From a bacterium (GTDB taxonomy: Bacteria; SZUA-79; Acidulodesulfobacterales; Acidulodesulfobacteraceae): 39,892 bases of DNA. Each line of letters starts with the position of its first letter. Position 1 is the first letter of the stretch. Made by a program: the position numbers and the translations under genes. Location: assembly GCA_021789605.1 (NCBI GenBank), contig JAJYJI010000008.1, positions 1-39,892 of the forward strand. Direction: 5' to 3'. Below the pieces are notes generated by a model that saw only the letters and a list, made by a program, of their open reading frames with translations, ran no database searches and had not been told where the DNA came from. Of this stretch, positions 14,870-22,413 are shown piece by piece.

Positions 14870-15752
14870 CGATTATTTTGCCTCCCGAAAATGCGGCTTG
14901 AGCGGCTCCCCCGTTTAAACCTTCGCCCGGATTTTCTCTAAAGGCTACGTCTTTAAGCGCGATTCCTCCCAAGGAAAGCATTTCCTTGAATAAATCCAGA
15001 TTTTTATTTATCAGTTCCTTTGCTTTTAGCGGGCAGTTATGAAAATTAACGCTCAGCGATTTATCGAGATAATATGAAAACAGCTTTATATGTCCAAGAG
15101 GGTCGAGCTCCGTTTCGAGCATGAACATATACGGCTTTCGGTAAACGTTCGCGGATTTCCTGCCGCCGCCGTCTTTTATGCGGTAAGAGGGGTCCGAGGT
15201 TAAAATTACCGAGCCCGAACCGGACGCAGTACCGAAATTCATATGAATGAATAAAAAATTCCCCTTAACCGAAACGGTTAAATTTTGCGGGATTTCGGCC
15301 GGGTTAATGCCTGAAGCAAAAAAAGTTTTTACGGCGGCGCCTATGCCGTCCGAATAAACTTTGTTGTATAAATCGATGGCTTTCAGGATATCGCCGCTAT
15401 TCAAATCGTTTATAATTTTAAAAACGATTTCTTCGCCCCCTCCGGCGTTATTAACGCCGCTCAGCTGAAGTTTAACCGGCATGGCAAAACCGCCGCCGAA
15501 AGTCCGGCCCAAAATAAATTCGTTGTAGAGGTCTTCGGGAATGGTTGCGGTAAAAAGTTTTCCGCCAAGGCTGAACGTACCGGTCAATGCGTCTGCGGAC
15601 GTTCCGGAGCCTATAAGGTTTGTTTCTATTATGCCGCCGGAGTTTATATATTCCAGAAGGGAAGCGGTCATTTCGCCTTTGACCGCCGCCGCTATATCGC
15701 CCGCTATCTTAACGCCGCCGGAAAAACCGGACGTAAATGCGATAGTATTCAT
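14856..15752 (-). CDS. FliK-like protein (second, non-repeat FliK C-domain protein)
   Basis: This encodes 298 residues. The C-terminal third has the pattern MLETELDPLGHIKLFSYYLD, then KSLSVNFH and KELINKNLDLFKEML. This is a FliK-C-like domain, in which secreted hook-length proteins contact FlhB. The N-terminal part is Gly/Ala-rich with mixed segments (TSGFSGGVKIAGDIAAAVKG). No signal peptide or membrane helix is seen. It is coupled on both sides: ATGA with the hypothetical gene upstream (15749-15752) and a 14-base overlap with the FlhB-CC-like gene downstream. A FliK-like protein beside an FlhB-CC-like protein recalls the substrate-specificity switch pair. The canonical fliK is at the far right of the window, so this is a second copy or a relative with a different role. 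Confidence 0.65.
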   Translation of the reverse strand: MNTIAFTSGFSGGVKIAGDIAAAVKGEMTASLLEYINSGGIIETNLIGSGTSADALTGTFSLGGKLFTATIPEDLYNEFILGRTFGGGFAMPVKLQLSGVNNAGGGEEIVFKIINDLNSGDILKAIDLYNKVYSDGIGAAVKTFFASGINPAEIPQNLTVSVKGNFLFIHMNFGTASGSGSVILTSDPSYRIKDGGGRKSANVYRKPYMFMLETELDPLGHIKLFSYYLDKSLSVNFHNCPLKAKELINKNLDLFKEMLSLGGIALKDVAFRENPGEGLNGGAAQAAFSGGKIIDERI

Positions 15753-16036
15753 GCCATAAAATCTATATGGAGCTTGTTTTTTTCTTCTTCTTCTTTTTCT
15801 TCTTCTTCTTCTTTTTTTTCTTTCTTCTCTTCTTTGGACTTTTTATTTTTATCGTTTACCGGTTCCAGCACCTCGCTTAATTCCACCACCGTATTCATAT
15901 TCAGCTCGTCGATATTTTCCATCTCTTTTTGGGCGATATTGCTTGAATTTATTGCTAAAACGCGGGATGAAGCCGCTATCTTTTCTACGGAAGGAAGGTT
16001 TGTGATAAATTGTTGGACTTCGACGATGTCTATCAT
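15749..16036 (-). CDS. small Lys/Glu-rich coiled-coil protein, unknown function
   Basis: This encodes 95 residues from ATG 16036, which overlaps the stop of the ParP-like gene as ATGA. The frame extends to an ATG at 16081, but that start lies inside the upstream gene. The N-terminal half (MIDIVEVQQFITNLPSVEKI) is helical. The C-terminal half is a Lys/Glu-rich low-complexity run encoded by a CTT/CTTTTT-rich tract on the plus strand, ending HIDFMA. Small charged proteins of this kind occur in motility operons of related bacteria, but I do not recognise a named family. It is coupled by 4-base overlaps to both neighbours, so it is very likely translated. Confidence 0.65.
   Translation of the reverse strand: MIDIVEVQQFITNLPSVEKIAASSRVLAINSSNIAQKEMENIDELNMNTVVELSEVLEPVNDKNKKSKEEKKEKKEEEEEKEEEEKNKLHIDFMA
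15780..15834. repeat. CTT-rich low-complexity tract coding for Lys/Glu
   Basis: An imperfect run of CTT and TTTTC units covers about 55 bases inside the small Lys/Glu-rich gene. It is coding (GAA/AAG/AAA codons on the minus strand), so changes in multiples of three would alter the length of the charged tail without breaking the frame. Confidence 0.8.
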
Positions 16037-16761
16037 GACGTTAAATAGGCGTAAAGGCTTTCTAAGTCTATTACGGAGCAAAATTTCCCTTCTTCGTCTT
16101 CGAACACGTCCGAAGATATGTTGTTGGAATTCCTGAATTTAAAAGTCGAAGGAGAAATAAGGGCTTTATTTTTTATCTTGACTATTTTTTGTATGCCTTG
16201 AACCGATAAGCCAAAAAATTTATTTTTATAAATGCAGGCTATTATGTATTTTAATCCGCTTTTGATGTCCGGCATGCCGGAAACTATAACGGAAAAATCG
16301 TAAACCGGCGCCATTTTGTTCCTGTAAGGAATTATTCCGAGATGACCCGGCTTTCTGGAAAAAATATTCACGGGTTCTTTATACTTAAGTATTTCGTTTA
16401 TGTTTAAAGACGGCAAAGCGTAAAAGGAACTCCTCGAAATAAAAGTAAAATATGAAATTTCCTTTTCCGGGTCGATTTTTGCCGCAAAATCCGAAAAAAC
16501 GGATGAACGGATTGAAGGAACTATGCGGATATCGTTAAAAACGGGAGTTTTATCAGGAAACGCGGCGGCGGCGGCCTGCCCGTCAAATTCAGGAGTCAGT
16601 ATATTTTCTACGGGATAGGAAAGTATTTGAGCGGACTGTTTCACGGAAACGGTTTCGCCTCCGTCTTCTTTGCTGAGCAGGTCGCCGACCCACGACGTTA
16701 CCAAATCGGAACCGACCGCTTTAAAGTTTTTTAAATCGTATAAATTGAAAGCATTATTCAT
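16033..16761 (-). CDS. CheW-domain protein, ParP-like
   Basis: This encodes 242 residues. The C-terminal ~140 residues are CheW-like: ISYFTFISRSSFYALPSLNI, NEILKYKEPVNIF, LGIIPYRNKMAPVYDFSVIV and IIACIYKNKFFGLSVQGIQK. The first ~95 residues are a separate polar extension. A CheW-like domain with an N-terminal extension, encoded next to a ParA-type ATPase in a che operon, is the layout of ParP, which links ParC to CheA and holds arrays at the cell pole (known in Vibrio). Here the ParA-type gene is immediately upstream (8-base overlap) and the regular cheW lies before it. ParP identity is inferred from architecture and context; a second CheW is the alternative. Confidence 0.75.
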   Translation of the reverse strand: MNNAFNLYDLKNFKAVGSDLVTSWVGDLLSKEDGGETVSVKQSAQILSYPVENILTPEFDGQAAAAAFPDKTPVFNDIRIVPSIRSSVFSDFAAKIDPEKEISYFTFISRSSFYALPSLNINEILKYKEPVNIFSRKPGHLGIIPYRNKMAPVYDFSVIVSGMPDIKSGLKYIIACIYKNKFFGLSVQGIQKIVKIKNKALISPSTFKFRNSNNISSDVFEDEEGKFCSVIDLESLYAYLTS

Positions 16762-17572
16762 CTCTTACCTCCGTCCTGTTAAATTCTTCGCCGTCCGAAG
16801 CGTCTATTATTTCGCGGGCGACGTTTATATAATCTATAGCGCCTCTGGAATGGACATCCACATACGTCAGGGGCTTTCTTATGAGGCTTGCATCCCTGAA
16901 TTTCGTATCTATATTAATTATACTGCTAAAATGACTGTTTTTATACTTATTCTTAAAATATTCCGCGGACTTAAGCGACGAATTAGTCCTTCTATCGAAC
17001 ATCGTGATTAAAAGCCTGAACGTGCATCTCGAATCAAGCGCCTTTTCTATCTTGCCGATGGTGGAAAGCAATAAATCCACCCCCCTTACCGATAAAAAAT
17101 CGGACATAACCGGAATTATGATTTCATCGCATGCCGCGACGGCGCTTATAAGAAGGACGCTCAACGCGGGCGAAGAATCTATTATAATATAGTCGTAATT
17201 ATCTTTAAAAAACTTTAATTTGTCTCTAAGTTTTAAACCTCCTCCTTTAGAAACGGAAAGTTCCGCTTCTATTCTCGCAAGATTAATATTGGAGGGAATA
17301 ATATCAACGCATCCGCCGTTTTTAAGCCTGTATTTATTAATAACGGCGTCGGACGGTTCAAAAGAATCCGATACCATAAGGTTTGCTACGGAATATTCGA
17401 GTTTTTCGGGTTCTATGGCAAGATGGTTGGTCAGGCTCGCCTGAGGGTCTAAATCCACCAGAAGGACCCTGTAGCCGAAAAGAGAAAGGGAGCTCCCCAG
17501 CGTAATCGCCGTAGTCGTTTTGCCAACGCCGCCTTTCTGGTTTGCCGTCGCAAAAATATGCGGAATTTTCAT
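16754..17572 (-). CDS. ParA-family ATPase, ParC-like chemotaxis positioning protein
   Basis: This encodes 272 residues. The deviant Walker A motif is ANQKGGVGKTTTAITL near the N-terminus, followed by LLVDLDPQASLTNHL and the Walker B strand YDYIIIDSSPALSVLL. These are complete ParA/Soj hallmarks. There is no DNA-binding helix-turn-helix extension and no partner parB nearby. Its place inside the che operon, between cheW and a ParP-like CheW-domain gene, points to a ParC/PpfA-type role in placing or segregating chemoreceptor arrays rather than chromosomes. It starts 29 bases after the cheW stop and overlaps the downstream gene by 8 bases. It is distinct from FlhG (26148-26996), the MinD-type ATPase for flagellar number. 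Confidence 0.87.
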   Translation of the reverse strand: MKIPHIFATANQKGGVGKTTTAITLGSSLSLFGYRVLLVDLDPQASLTNHLAIEPEKLEYSVANLMVSDSFEPSDAVINKYRLKNGGCVDIIPSNINLARIEAELSVSKGGGLKLRDKLKFFKDNYDYIIIDSSPALSVLLISAVAACDEIIIPVMSDFLSVRGVDLLLSTIGKIEKALDSRCTFRLLITMFDRRTNSSLKSAEYFKNKYKNSHFSSIINIDTKFRDASLIRKPLTYVDVHSRGAIDYINVAREIIDASDGEEFNRTEVRDE

Positions 17573-17601
17573 AATATAATTAAAGGTCCGGGCAAATCAA
17601 A

Positions 17602-18126
17602 TCACTTAATCATGCCTTCTATGAGCCTGTGCTCGCCGGTGGTAAATATCTTGTCTATGTCTAAAAGTATTATAAGCCTTTCGTCCAACTTGCCCACGCC
17701 TTTTATATAGTCTGAATCGAGGCCGGCAATTAGCGGGGGGGGAGGCTGAATAGTAGAGGAATTGATTCTTAACACTTCGGAAACGCTGTCCACGATAAGC
17801 CCTATAATTTTATTCATTATGTTTACTACGATAATTCTCGTTTCTTTCGTCGCTTCTCTAATATTTAAATGAAATTTTTTTCTTATATCGACGATAGGGA
17901 TAACCCTTCCCCTAAGGTTAATAACGCCTTCGACGAAATCCGGAGCCTTTGGAACCTTCGTTATTTCGACGATTCTGTTTATCTCCTGCACTTTTAAAAT
18001 ATCGAGGGCAAACTCTTCGTTGCCTAGTTTAAAAGTAACGAGCTGGACTATTTCTTCTATTTTAGGGTCGGCTTCGGCTTTTGCCGCACCGCCATATTTA
18101 TTTTCCTGCCCCTTAACGACATCCAT
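17602..18126 (-). CDS. cheW: chemotaxis coupling protein CheW
   Basis: This encodes 174 residues. After a short polar leader (residues 1-25) it is a complete CheW domain: LVTFKLGNEEFALDILKVQE, INRIVEITKVPKAPDFVEGV, INLRGRVIPIVDIRKKFHL, IGLIVDSVSEVLRI and KGVGKLDERLIILLDIDKI. CheW bridges CheA to chemoreceptors. ATG 18126 has a strong GGAGG ribosome site 8 bases upstream. A run of 8 G at 17735-17742 encodes the prolines of QPPPPL, where CheW normally has 'i..pP'. The gene lies between cheB and the ParA-like gene. Confidence 0.96.
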   Translation of the reverse strand: MDVVKGQENKYGGAAKAEADPKIEEIVQLVTFKLGNEEFALDILKVQEINRIVEITKVPKAPDFVEGVINLRGRVIPIVDIRKKFHLNIREATKETRIIVVNIMNKIIGLIVDSVSEVLRINSSTIQPPPPLIAGLDSDYIKGVGKLDERLIILLDIDKIFTTGEHRLIEGMIK

Positions 18127-18207
18127 AAGTTTTCCTCCGGAATAAAATTATAATTATTATTAATATTTATTGTTTACTTATTTATATTATATATTTTTAT
18201 TTAAAAA

Positions 18208-19290
18208 TCAACATATTGTTTCTTTAATTATTTCGTCGCCTATTTTATAAATAGGAAGGATAATATCGGCTATGCCGGCATCTACCACCGCTTTAGGCAT
18301 GCCGTAAACGACGCACGTAGCCTCGTCCTGCGCAATCGTCTTTCCGCCGGTTTCCTTGATCTTTTTCATTCCGAGGAGCCCGTCGGAACCCATGCCGGTC
18401 AACACGACTCCCAGAACTTTTCCGGGATATTCTTTTGCCGCGGATTCCATCATAACGGAAACGGACGGTCTGTTTATTAAGTCGGCGGGCTCGTTCGACA
18501 GATTTATCCTCACTCCGTCCCTGCCCGCCTTAACGACGCTGAGATGTTTATCGCCGGGAGACAAATAAGCCGTGCCGGGTTTAACGATTTCGTCTCCTGC
18601 GGCCTCTATTACTTTTATTTTCGACATCGAGGAGAGCCTTTCGGCGAAAGAGCCGGTAAACGCTTTGGGCATATGCTGGACCAAAATTATTGGAACCGGA
18701 AAATTTTCGGGAATTTTCGGAATAACGTCCTGAAGGGCCTTGGGTCCTCCGGTAGAAGAGCCTATGGCGACTATGTCTATTCTGTTATTTTTGCTGATAA
18801 TTTTGTTTTCTTCAAAATGAGGCGTCTTAGGATATTCGTGATGTTCCTGAGAAAAATGGTTATTCCGGCGTATTCCGAAAATATATTTTTTTGCCGTTAT
18901 AGCTCTTATTTTTTCGACCAAATCGGCTTTTACTTTTAAAATATTAAGCGATACGTTGGAAAGATTTTTCGGCAGATAGTCCGCCGCGCCGATATCGAGC
19001 GCGTCCAATGTTTCTTTGGCGCCCTCTTCCGTAAGCGAGCTAAGCATTATCACCGGCAGGGGGAATTTTTCCATTATTATTTTAAGGGCGGCGAGCCCGT
19101 CCATAACCGGCATCTCGATATCCATCGTCACTATGTCGGGCTTGATGTCCTGAATCTGGCGTATAGCGTCCTGTCCGTCTTTTGCCGTTCCCGCCACTTT
19201 GATATCGTCCTCTCCTTCCAGAAGGGAACTTATCGCTCTTCTCATAAAAGGCGAATCGTCTACTATTAAAACTCTGATAGGTTCCGGCAT
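18208..19290 (-). CDS. cheB: chemotaxis methylesterase CheB
   Basis: This encodes 360 residues. The receiver domain (1-~120) has the acidic pair VDDSPFMRR, phosphoacceptor Asp57 (VTMDIEMPVMDG) and Lys in YLPKNL. After a linker, the methylesterase domain has VAIGSSTGGPKALQ (catalytic Ser), VQHMPKAFTGSFAERL (catalytic His) and LTGMGSDGLLGM (catalytic Asp). CheB removes methyl or amide groups from chemoreceptors when phosphorylated by CheA, balancing CheR (22414-23253). The start is preceded by GAGG, and the gene follows cheA by 112 AT-rich bases that contain two copies of ATATGTAAAAT. No cheD accompanies it in the window. Confidence 0.96.
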   Translation of the reverse strand: MPEPIRVLIVDDSPFMRRAISSLLEGEDDIKVAGTAKDGQDAIRQIQDIKPDIVTMDIEMPVMDGLAALKIIMEKFPLPVIMLSSLTEEGAKETLDALDIGAADYLPKNLSNVSLNILKVKADLVEKIRAITAKKYIFGIRRNNHFSQEHHEYPKTPHFEENKIISKNNRIDIVAIGSSTGGPKALQDVIPKIPENFPVPIILVQHMPKAFTGSFAERLSSMSKIKVIEAAGDEIVKPGTAYLSPGDKHLSVVKAGRDGVRINLSNEPADLINRPSVSVMMESAAKEYPGKVLGVVLTGMGSDGLLGMKKIKETGGKTIAQDEATCVVYGMPKAVVDAGIADIILPIYKIGDEIIKETIC

Positions 19291-19402
19291 AAAATTTTAA
19301 CCTCTATATATGTAAAATATATGTAAAATATTTAAAAATATAAATTTAAAATAGATAAATTAGTGTAAGTTTTTACTAATTTTTTCTAACAGTTTCTTTA
19401 AG

Positions 19403-21529
19403 TTACCCTGCTTTAACGGCATCTATCATAGAAGCCACGTCTATTATCAGGACCACTTTTCCGTCGCCGGTTATGGTGGCTCCAGAGATGCCCTTGTATC
19501 CCAGCTGATAGCCTCCCAAAGATTTAATTACGACCTCTTCCTGCCCGAAAAGGTTATCTACCACTATTCCTATCTTTTTTTCCGCAAGAGCGACGATTAC
19601 GACGTATATTTCCCTGTCGGACGGATTCGCGTCGTTTTTGGCGGCATTTTCGATTATGCCGAATTCATGGCCTAGCCTTAGCAGGGATAAAACAGATTTT
19701 CTGAGGTTTATGACTTCGTGTTTGTCTATGGTTTGAATCGTCGATTCTTTTATTCTTAAAGTTTCGACGACCGAATTGAGCGGAATGGCGAAAACTTCGT
19801 CGGATACGCCGACTATAAGGGTTTGAATTATAGCCACGGTCAGCGGAAGTTTTAATATTATGCCCGAACCCTGTCCGGAACGGGATTCAATTTCAATAAT
19901 TCCGTTAAGCTTCTGAATGTTGGTTTTTACTACGTCCATCCCTACGCCTCTTCCGGAAATTTCCGTGGCTTTGTCTTTAGTGCTGAACCCGGGCGCAAAA
20001 ATAAGGCTTAACGCATCTTTATCGGAAAGGCTCGCGGCCGTTTTTTCGTCTATCACGCCTTTTTCTACGGCTTTTCTTTTAATCACCGCAGGATCCATTC
20101 CCTTGCCGTCGTCAGTAACGGATATGACTATATAGTTTCCTTCATGTTCGGCGCTTAGTTTTATCGTGCCCTTTTCCGGCTTGCCGCCCGCTTTCCTTGT
20201 TTCCCTGTCTTCTATTCCGTGGTCCACGCTGTTTCTTATTAAATGAACGAGCGGGTCGCCTATCTCTTCTATGACGGATTTATCGAGTTCGGTCTCTTCG
20301 CCGAATATCTGCAGTTCCATATCTTTTCCAAGTTCGCGCGAAAGGTCCCTGACCATTCTTGGAAATTTGCTGAATACTTTTTTGACGGGCTGCATCCTTG
20401 TTTTCATAACGGCAAGCTGAAGGTCCGTAGTAACGAGATTTAAACTTGCTACGACCTGCGCCAATGCGCCGGATAGGTCGTCGTCGGCAAATTTCAACTC
20501 CAGCTTGGACGAAATATTAAACAGCCTGTTTCTTGCAAGAACTAACTCTCCCACAAGATTCATCACGTTATCCAATCTTTCTATATCCACCCTGATTGTC
20601 GTTTCTTTGATTTCAGCAGGCTGAGCCGGAGCGGCCGCCGGTTTGGGCTGGGCGGGAGCGGAAGGGGCTGCCGGTTTGGGCTGGGCGGGAGCGGAAGGGG
20701 CTGCGGGTTTGGAAAAACCTTCGGGAGCGGACGGATGCTTAATTTCTTCGACGGAGATTTCCGGAACGGCGTCGTCTTGGGGCCGCAATCCTTCGGGCGG
20801 ACGTGAAGCGGTTCCGGTCGGGGAAGAGCCTGCCGCAGGTTTTCCTCCTTCGGTTTTATGCTCTTCTTCTTCCTTTTCTTTGTATATCTCTTCAAGTTCT
20901 TCTTTCGATATCAGGTTGTCTTCCAAAAGAATATCTCCGAGGCTTCTCGCCTTTTTTTTAGGCAAACCGGAAGCGGCGGAGGAAGAAACGGACGTTTCCG
21001 CAATTCCCTCTTCCCGCGTTTCGGATTTAAGCGGCTCTTCTTTTTTAGCGTGCACGCCGGGCGCAGGTTCGTCTTTGGCTGGCGCGGATTCGTCTTTCGC
21101 GGGGACGGACGCCTGCGCCGGCTGAGCGGCTATCCCTTCCGACAGTTCGTTGAGTTTTTTTATAAGTTCGGCGTTGTCTTCGGACGGAGGACCTTCCGTG
21201 CCGGTTTCCGATACCGAAATTATCATCGTTTTCAGTATATCCATGGCCTTCAGCAGATAATCCGTCATTTCAGAGGTAAGGCTTATCTCTCCCTGCCTCA
21301 GTCTGTTAAGGATATTTTCGGCGGCGTGAGCAAGCTCCACTATGTTCTGGAAGCCCAAAAAACCTGCGGAACCCTTTACGGTATGGGCGGCTCTGAATAT
21401 TGTGTTTAATATTTCTTTGTTGTCCGGCTGTTTTTCTAGCTCTATAAAATTTTCGTTAAGGCTTTCAAGAAGCTCAAGCGCCTCCTGAACAAAATCATTA
21501 GTAATTTCCTGCATCGAATCGTCAATCAT
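19403..21529 (-). CDS. cheA: chemotaxis histidine kinase CheA
   Basis: This encodes 708 residues. The P1 phosphotransfer domain has His49 in FRAAHTVKGSAGFLGF. A long polar linker (about 135-315) is rich in Ala, Pro, Lys and Glu. Then come P3 (RLDNVMNLVGELVLARNRL), the P4 ATPase (RNSVDHGIEDRE, VTDDGKGMDP, GRGVGMDVVK) and the P5 CheW-like domain ending IDVASMIDAVKAG. No clear P2 CheY-binding domain is seen. Instead the linker has ARSLGDILLEDNLISKEELE at about 195-214, which resembles the MshEN/T2SSE_N motif, and two copies of PSAPAQPKPAA. CheA phosphorylates the CheY proteins and CheB encoded beside it. GGTGG precedes ATG 21529. Confidence 0.97.
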   Translation of the reverse strand: MIDDSMQEITNDFVQEALELLESLNENFIELEKQPDNKEILNTIFRAAHTVKGSAGFLGFQNIVELAHAAENILNRLRQGEISLTSEMTDYLLKAMDILKTMIISVSETGTEGPPSEDNAELIKKLNELSEGIAAQPAQASVPAKDESAPAKDEPAPGVHAKKEEPLKSETREEGIAETSVSSSAASGLPKKKARSLGDILLEDNLISKEELEEIYKEKEEEEHKTEGGKPAAGSSPTGTASRPPEGLRPQDDAVPEISVEEIKHPSAPEGFSKPAAPSAPAQPKPAAPSAPAQPKPAAAPAQPAEIKETTIRVDIERLDNVMNLVGELVLARNRLFNISSKLELKFADDDLSGALAQVVASLNLVTTDLQLAVMKTRMQPVKKVFSKFPRMVRDLSRELGKDMELQIFGEETELDKSVIEEIGDPLVHLIRNSVDHGIEDRETRKAGGKPEKGTIKLSAEHEGNYIVISVTDDGKGMDPAVIKRKAVEKGVIDEKTAASLSDKDALSLIFAPGFSTKDKATEISGRGVGMDVVKTNIQKLNGIIEIESRSGQGSGIILKLPLTVAIIQTLIVGVSDEVFAIPLNSVVETLRIKESTIQTIDKHEVINLRKSVLSLLRLGHEFGIIENAAKNDANPSDREIYVVIVALAEKKIGIVVDNLFGQEEVVIKSLGGYQLGYKGISGATITGDGKVVLIIDVASMIDAVKAG
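20642..20707. repeat. 33-base tandem repeat (two copies) in the cheA linker
   Basis: Two adjacent 33-base units (TTTGGGCTGGGCGGGAGCGG onward) differ only near the end (CCGG versus CGGG). They encode two copies of the 11-residue unit PSAPAQPKPAA in the flexible linker between P1 and P3, so unit loss or gain would keep the frame. Confidence 0.9.
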
Positions 21530-21560
21530 TTATGTCCACCAGTAAAATATTAATAAATAT

Positions 21561-21944
21561 TTAATCCGGGAAAATTTTAGAAATCTTTTCCTGAAGAATC
21601 TCCGCGGTAAAAGGTTTGACTATATAGTTATTAACTCCGGCTTTAACGGCCTCCACTACGTTTTCCTTTTTTGCCTCGGCCGTAACCATTAAAAAGGGCA
21701 GGTCTTTAGTAGCTTCGTTTGCCCTGACTCTTTTCAGCAGTTCGATTCCTGTCATTTCAGGCATATTCCAGTCTGAAACTACGAAATCGTAATTTCCGTC
21801 GCCTATTTTTGAAAGGGCTATCTCTCCGTTTTCGGCTTCGTCTATATTTATAAAACCTATTTGCTTTAAGATATTTTTAATAATTCTTCTCATAGTCGAA
21901 AAATCGTCCACGACAAGAATTTTCATCGAAAGGTCTAAAGCCAT
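21561..21944 (-). CDS. cheY: chemotaxis response regulator CheY
   Basis: This encodes 127 residues, a single receiver domain. Acidic residues are in [17 protein letters not shown], phosphoacceptor Asp58 is in [16 protein letters not shown], Thr is in [16 protein letters not shown], and Lys is in YIVKPF. The DFSTMRRI and DWNMP strings are those of motor-binding CheY. FliM in this window carries the matching N-terminal peptide (LSQDEVNALL). AAGGAAA upstream supports ATG 21944. It sits directly upstream of cheA (31-base gap) and downstream of a second CheY-like gene. Confidence 0.95.
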   Translation of the reverse strand: MALDLSMKILVVDDFSTMRRIIKNILKQIGFINIDEAENGEIALSKIGDGNYDFVVSDWNMPEMTGIELLKRVRANEATKDLPFLMVTAEAKKENVVEAVKAGVNNYIVKPFTAEILQEKISKIFPD

Positions 21945-22036
21945 ATTTAGTTTCCTTTTAATTTAACTGAAATTATAATAAAAATTTATAATTTTATCAA
22001 TCGTTATAGTTATTTATATTGCTGTTTATTTTTTAT

Positions 22037-22408
22037 TCAACCGTAAATATCCTTAATAGCCTCTTTAGCTATTCCTATTATAGCGCGTTCGTCGAAAGGC
22101 TTTTGCAGAAATGCGTAACTTTCCGACATTTCGCTTTTGCCCGGCGCATTCGACGATATAAGTATAACCGGTATATTTTTAGAGGCTTCGTTTTCCTTAA
22201 GATTCTTCAATAATGTTATTCCGTCCATTTCCGGCATATTCAAATCGGTAATTATTAAGTTTATATCGTTGTTTTTTATAACTTTTTCTAAAGCCTCGTA
22301 ACCGTCGGAAGCCGTTTTTACCTTAAAGCCTTCATTTTTAAAAGCGATAGCCAAAAATTTGGCAACGACCACGGAGTCTTCTACTATTAGAACGGTATAA
22401 TTTTTCAT
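22037..22408 (-). CDS. second single-domain CheY-like response regulator
   Basis: This encodes 123 residues, a complete receiver: VLIVEDSVVVAKFLAIAF, phosphoacceptor Asp55 in LIITDLNMPEMDGITLL, Ser in VILISSNAPGKS, and Lys in FLQKPF. All catalytic positions are present. It differs from the motor-type CheY in its first helix and in the Ser in place of Thr at the switch position. Placed 5 bases after cheR and 92 bases before cheY, it could be a phosphate sink, a regulator of another target, or a second motor CheY. No cheZ, cheC or cheX is visible in the window, which makes a sink role plausible but unproven. Confidence 0.88.
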   Translation of the reverse strand: MKNYTVLIVEDSVVVAKFLAIAFKNEGFKVKTASDGYEALEKVIKNNDINLIITDLNMPEMDGITLLKNLKENEASKNIPVILISSNAPGKSEMSESYAFLQKPFDERAIIGIAKEAIKDIYG

Positions 22409-22413
22409 AATCT

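Noticed and set aside
18356-18939. Plus-strand frames of 70 and 131 codons inside cheB
   Set aside because: They are antisense to complete CheB motifs, and no start signal or family match is seen.
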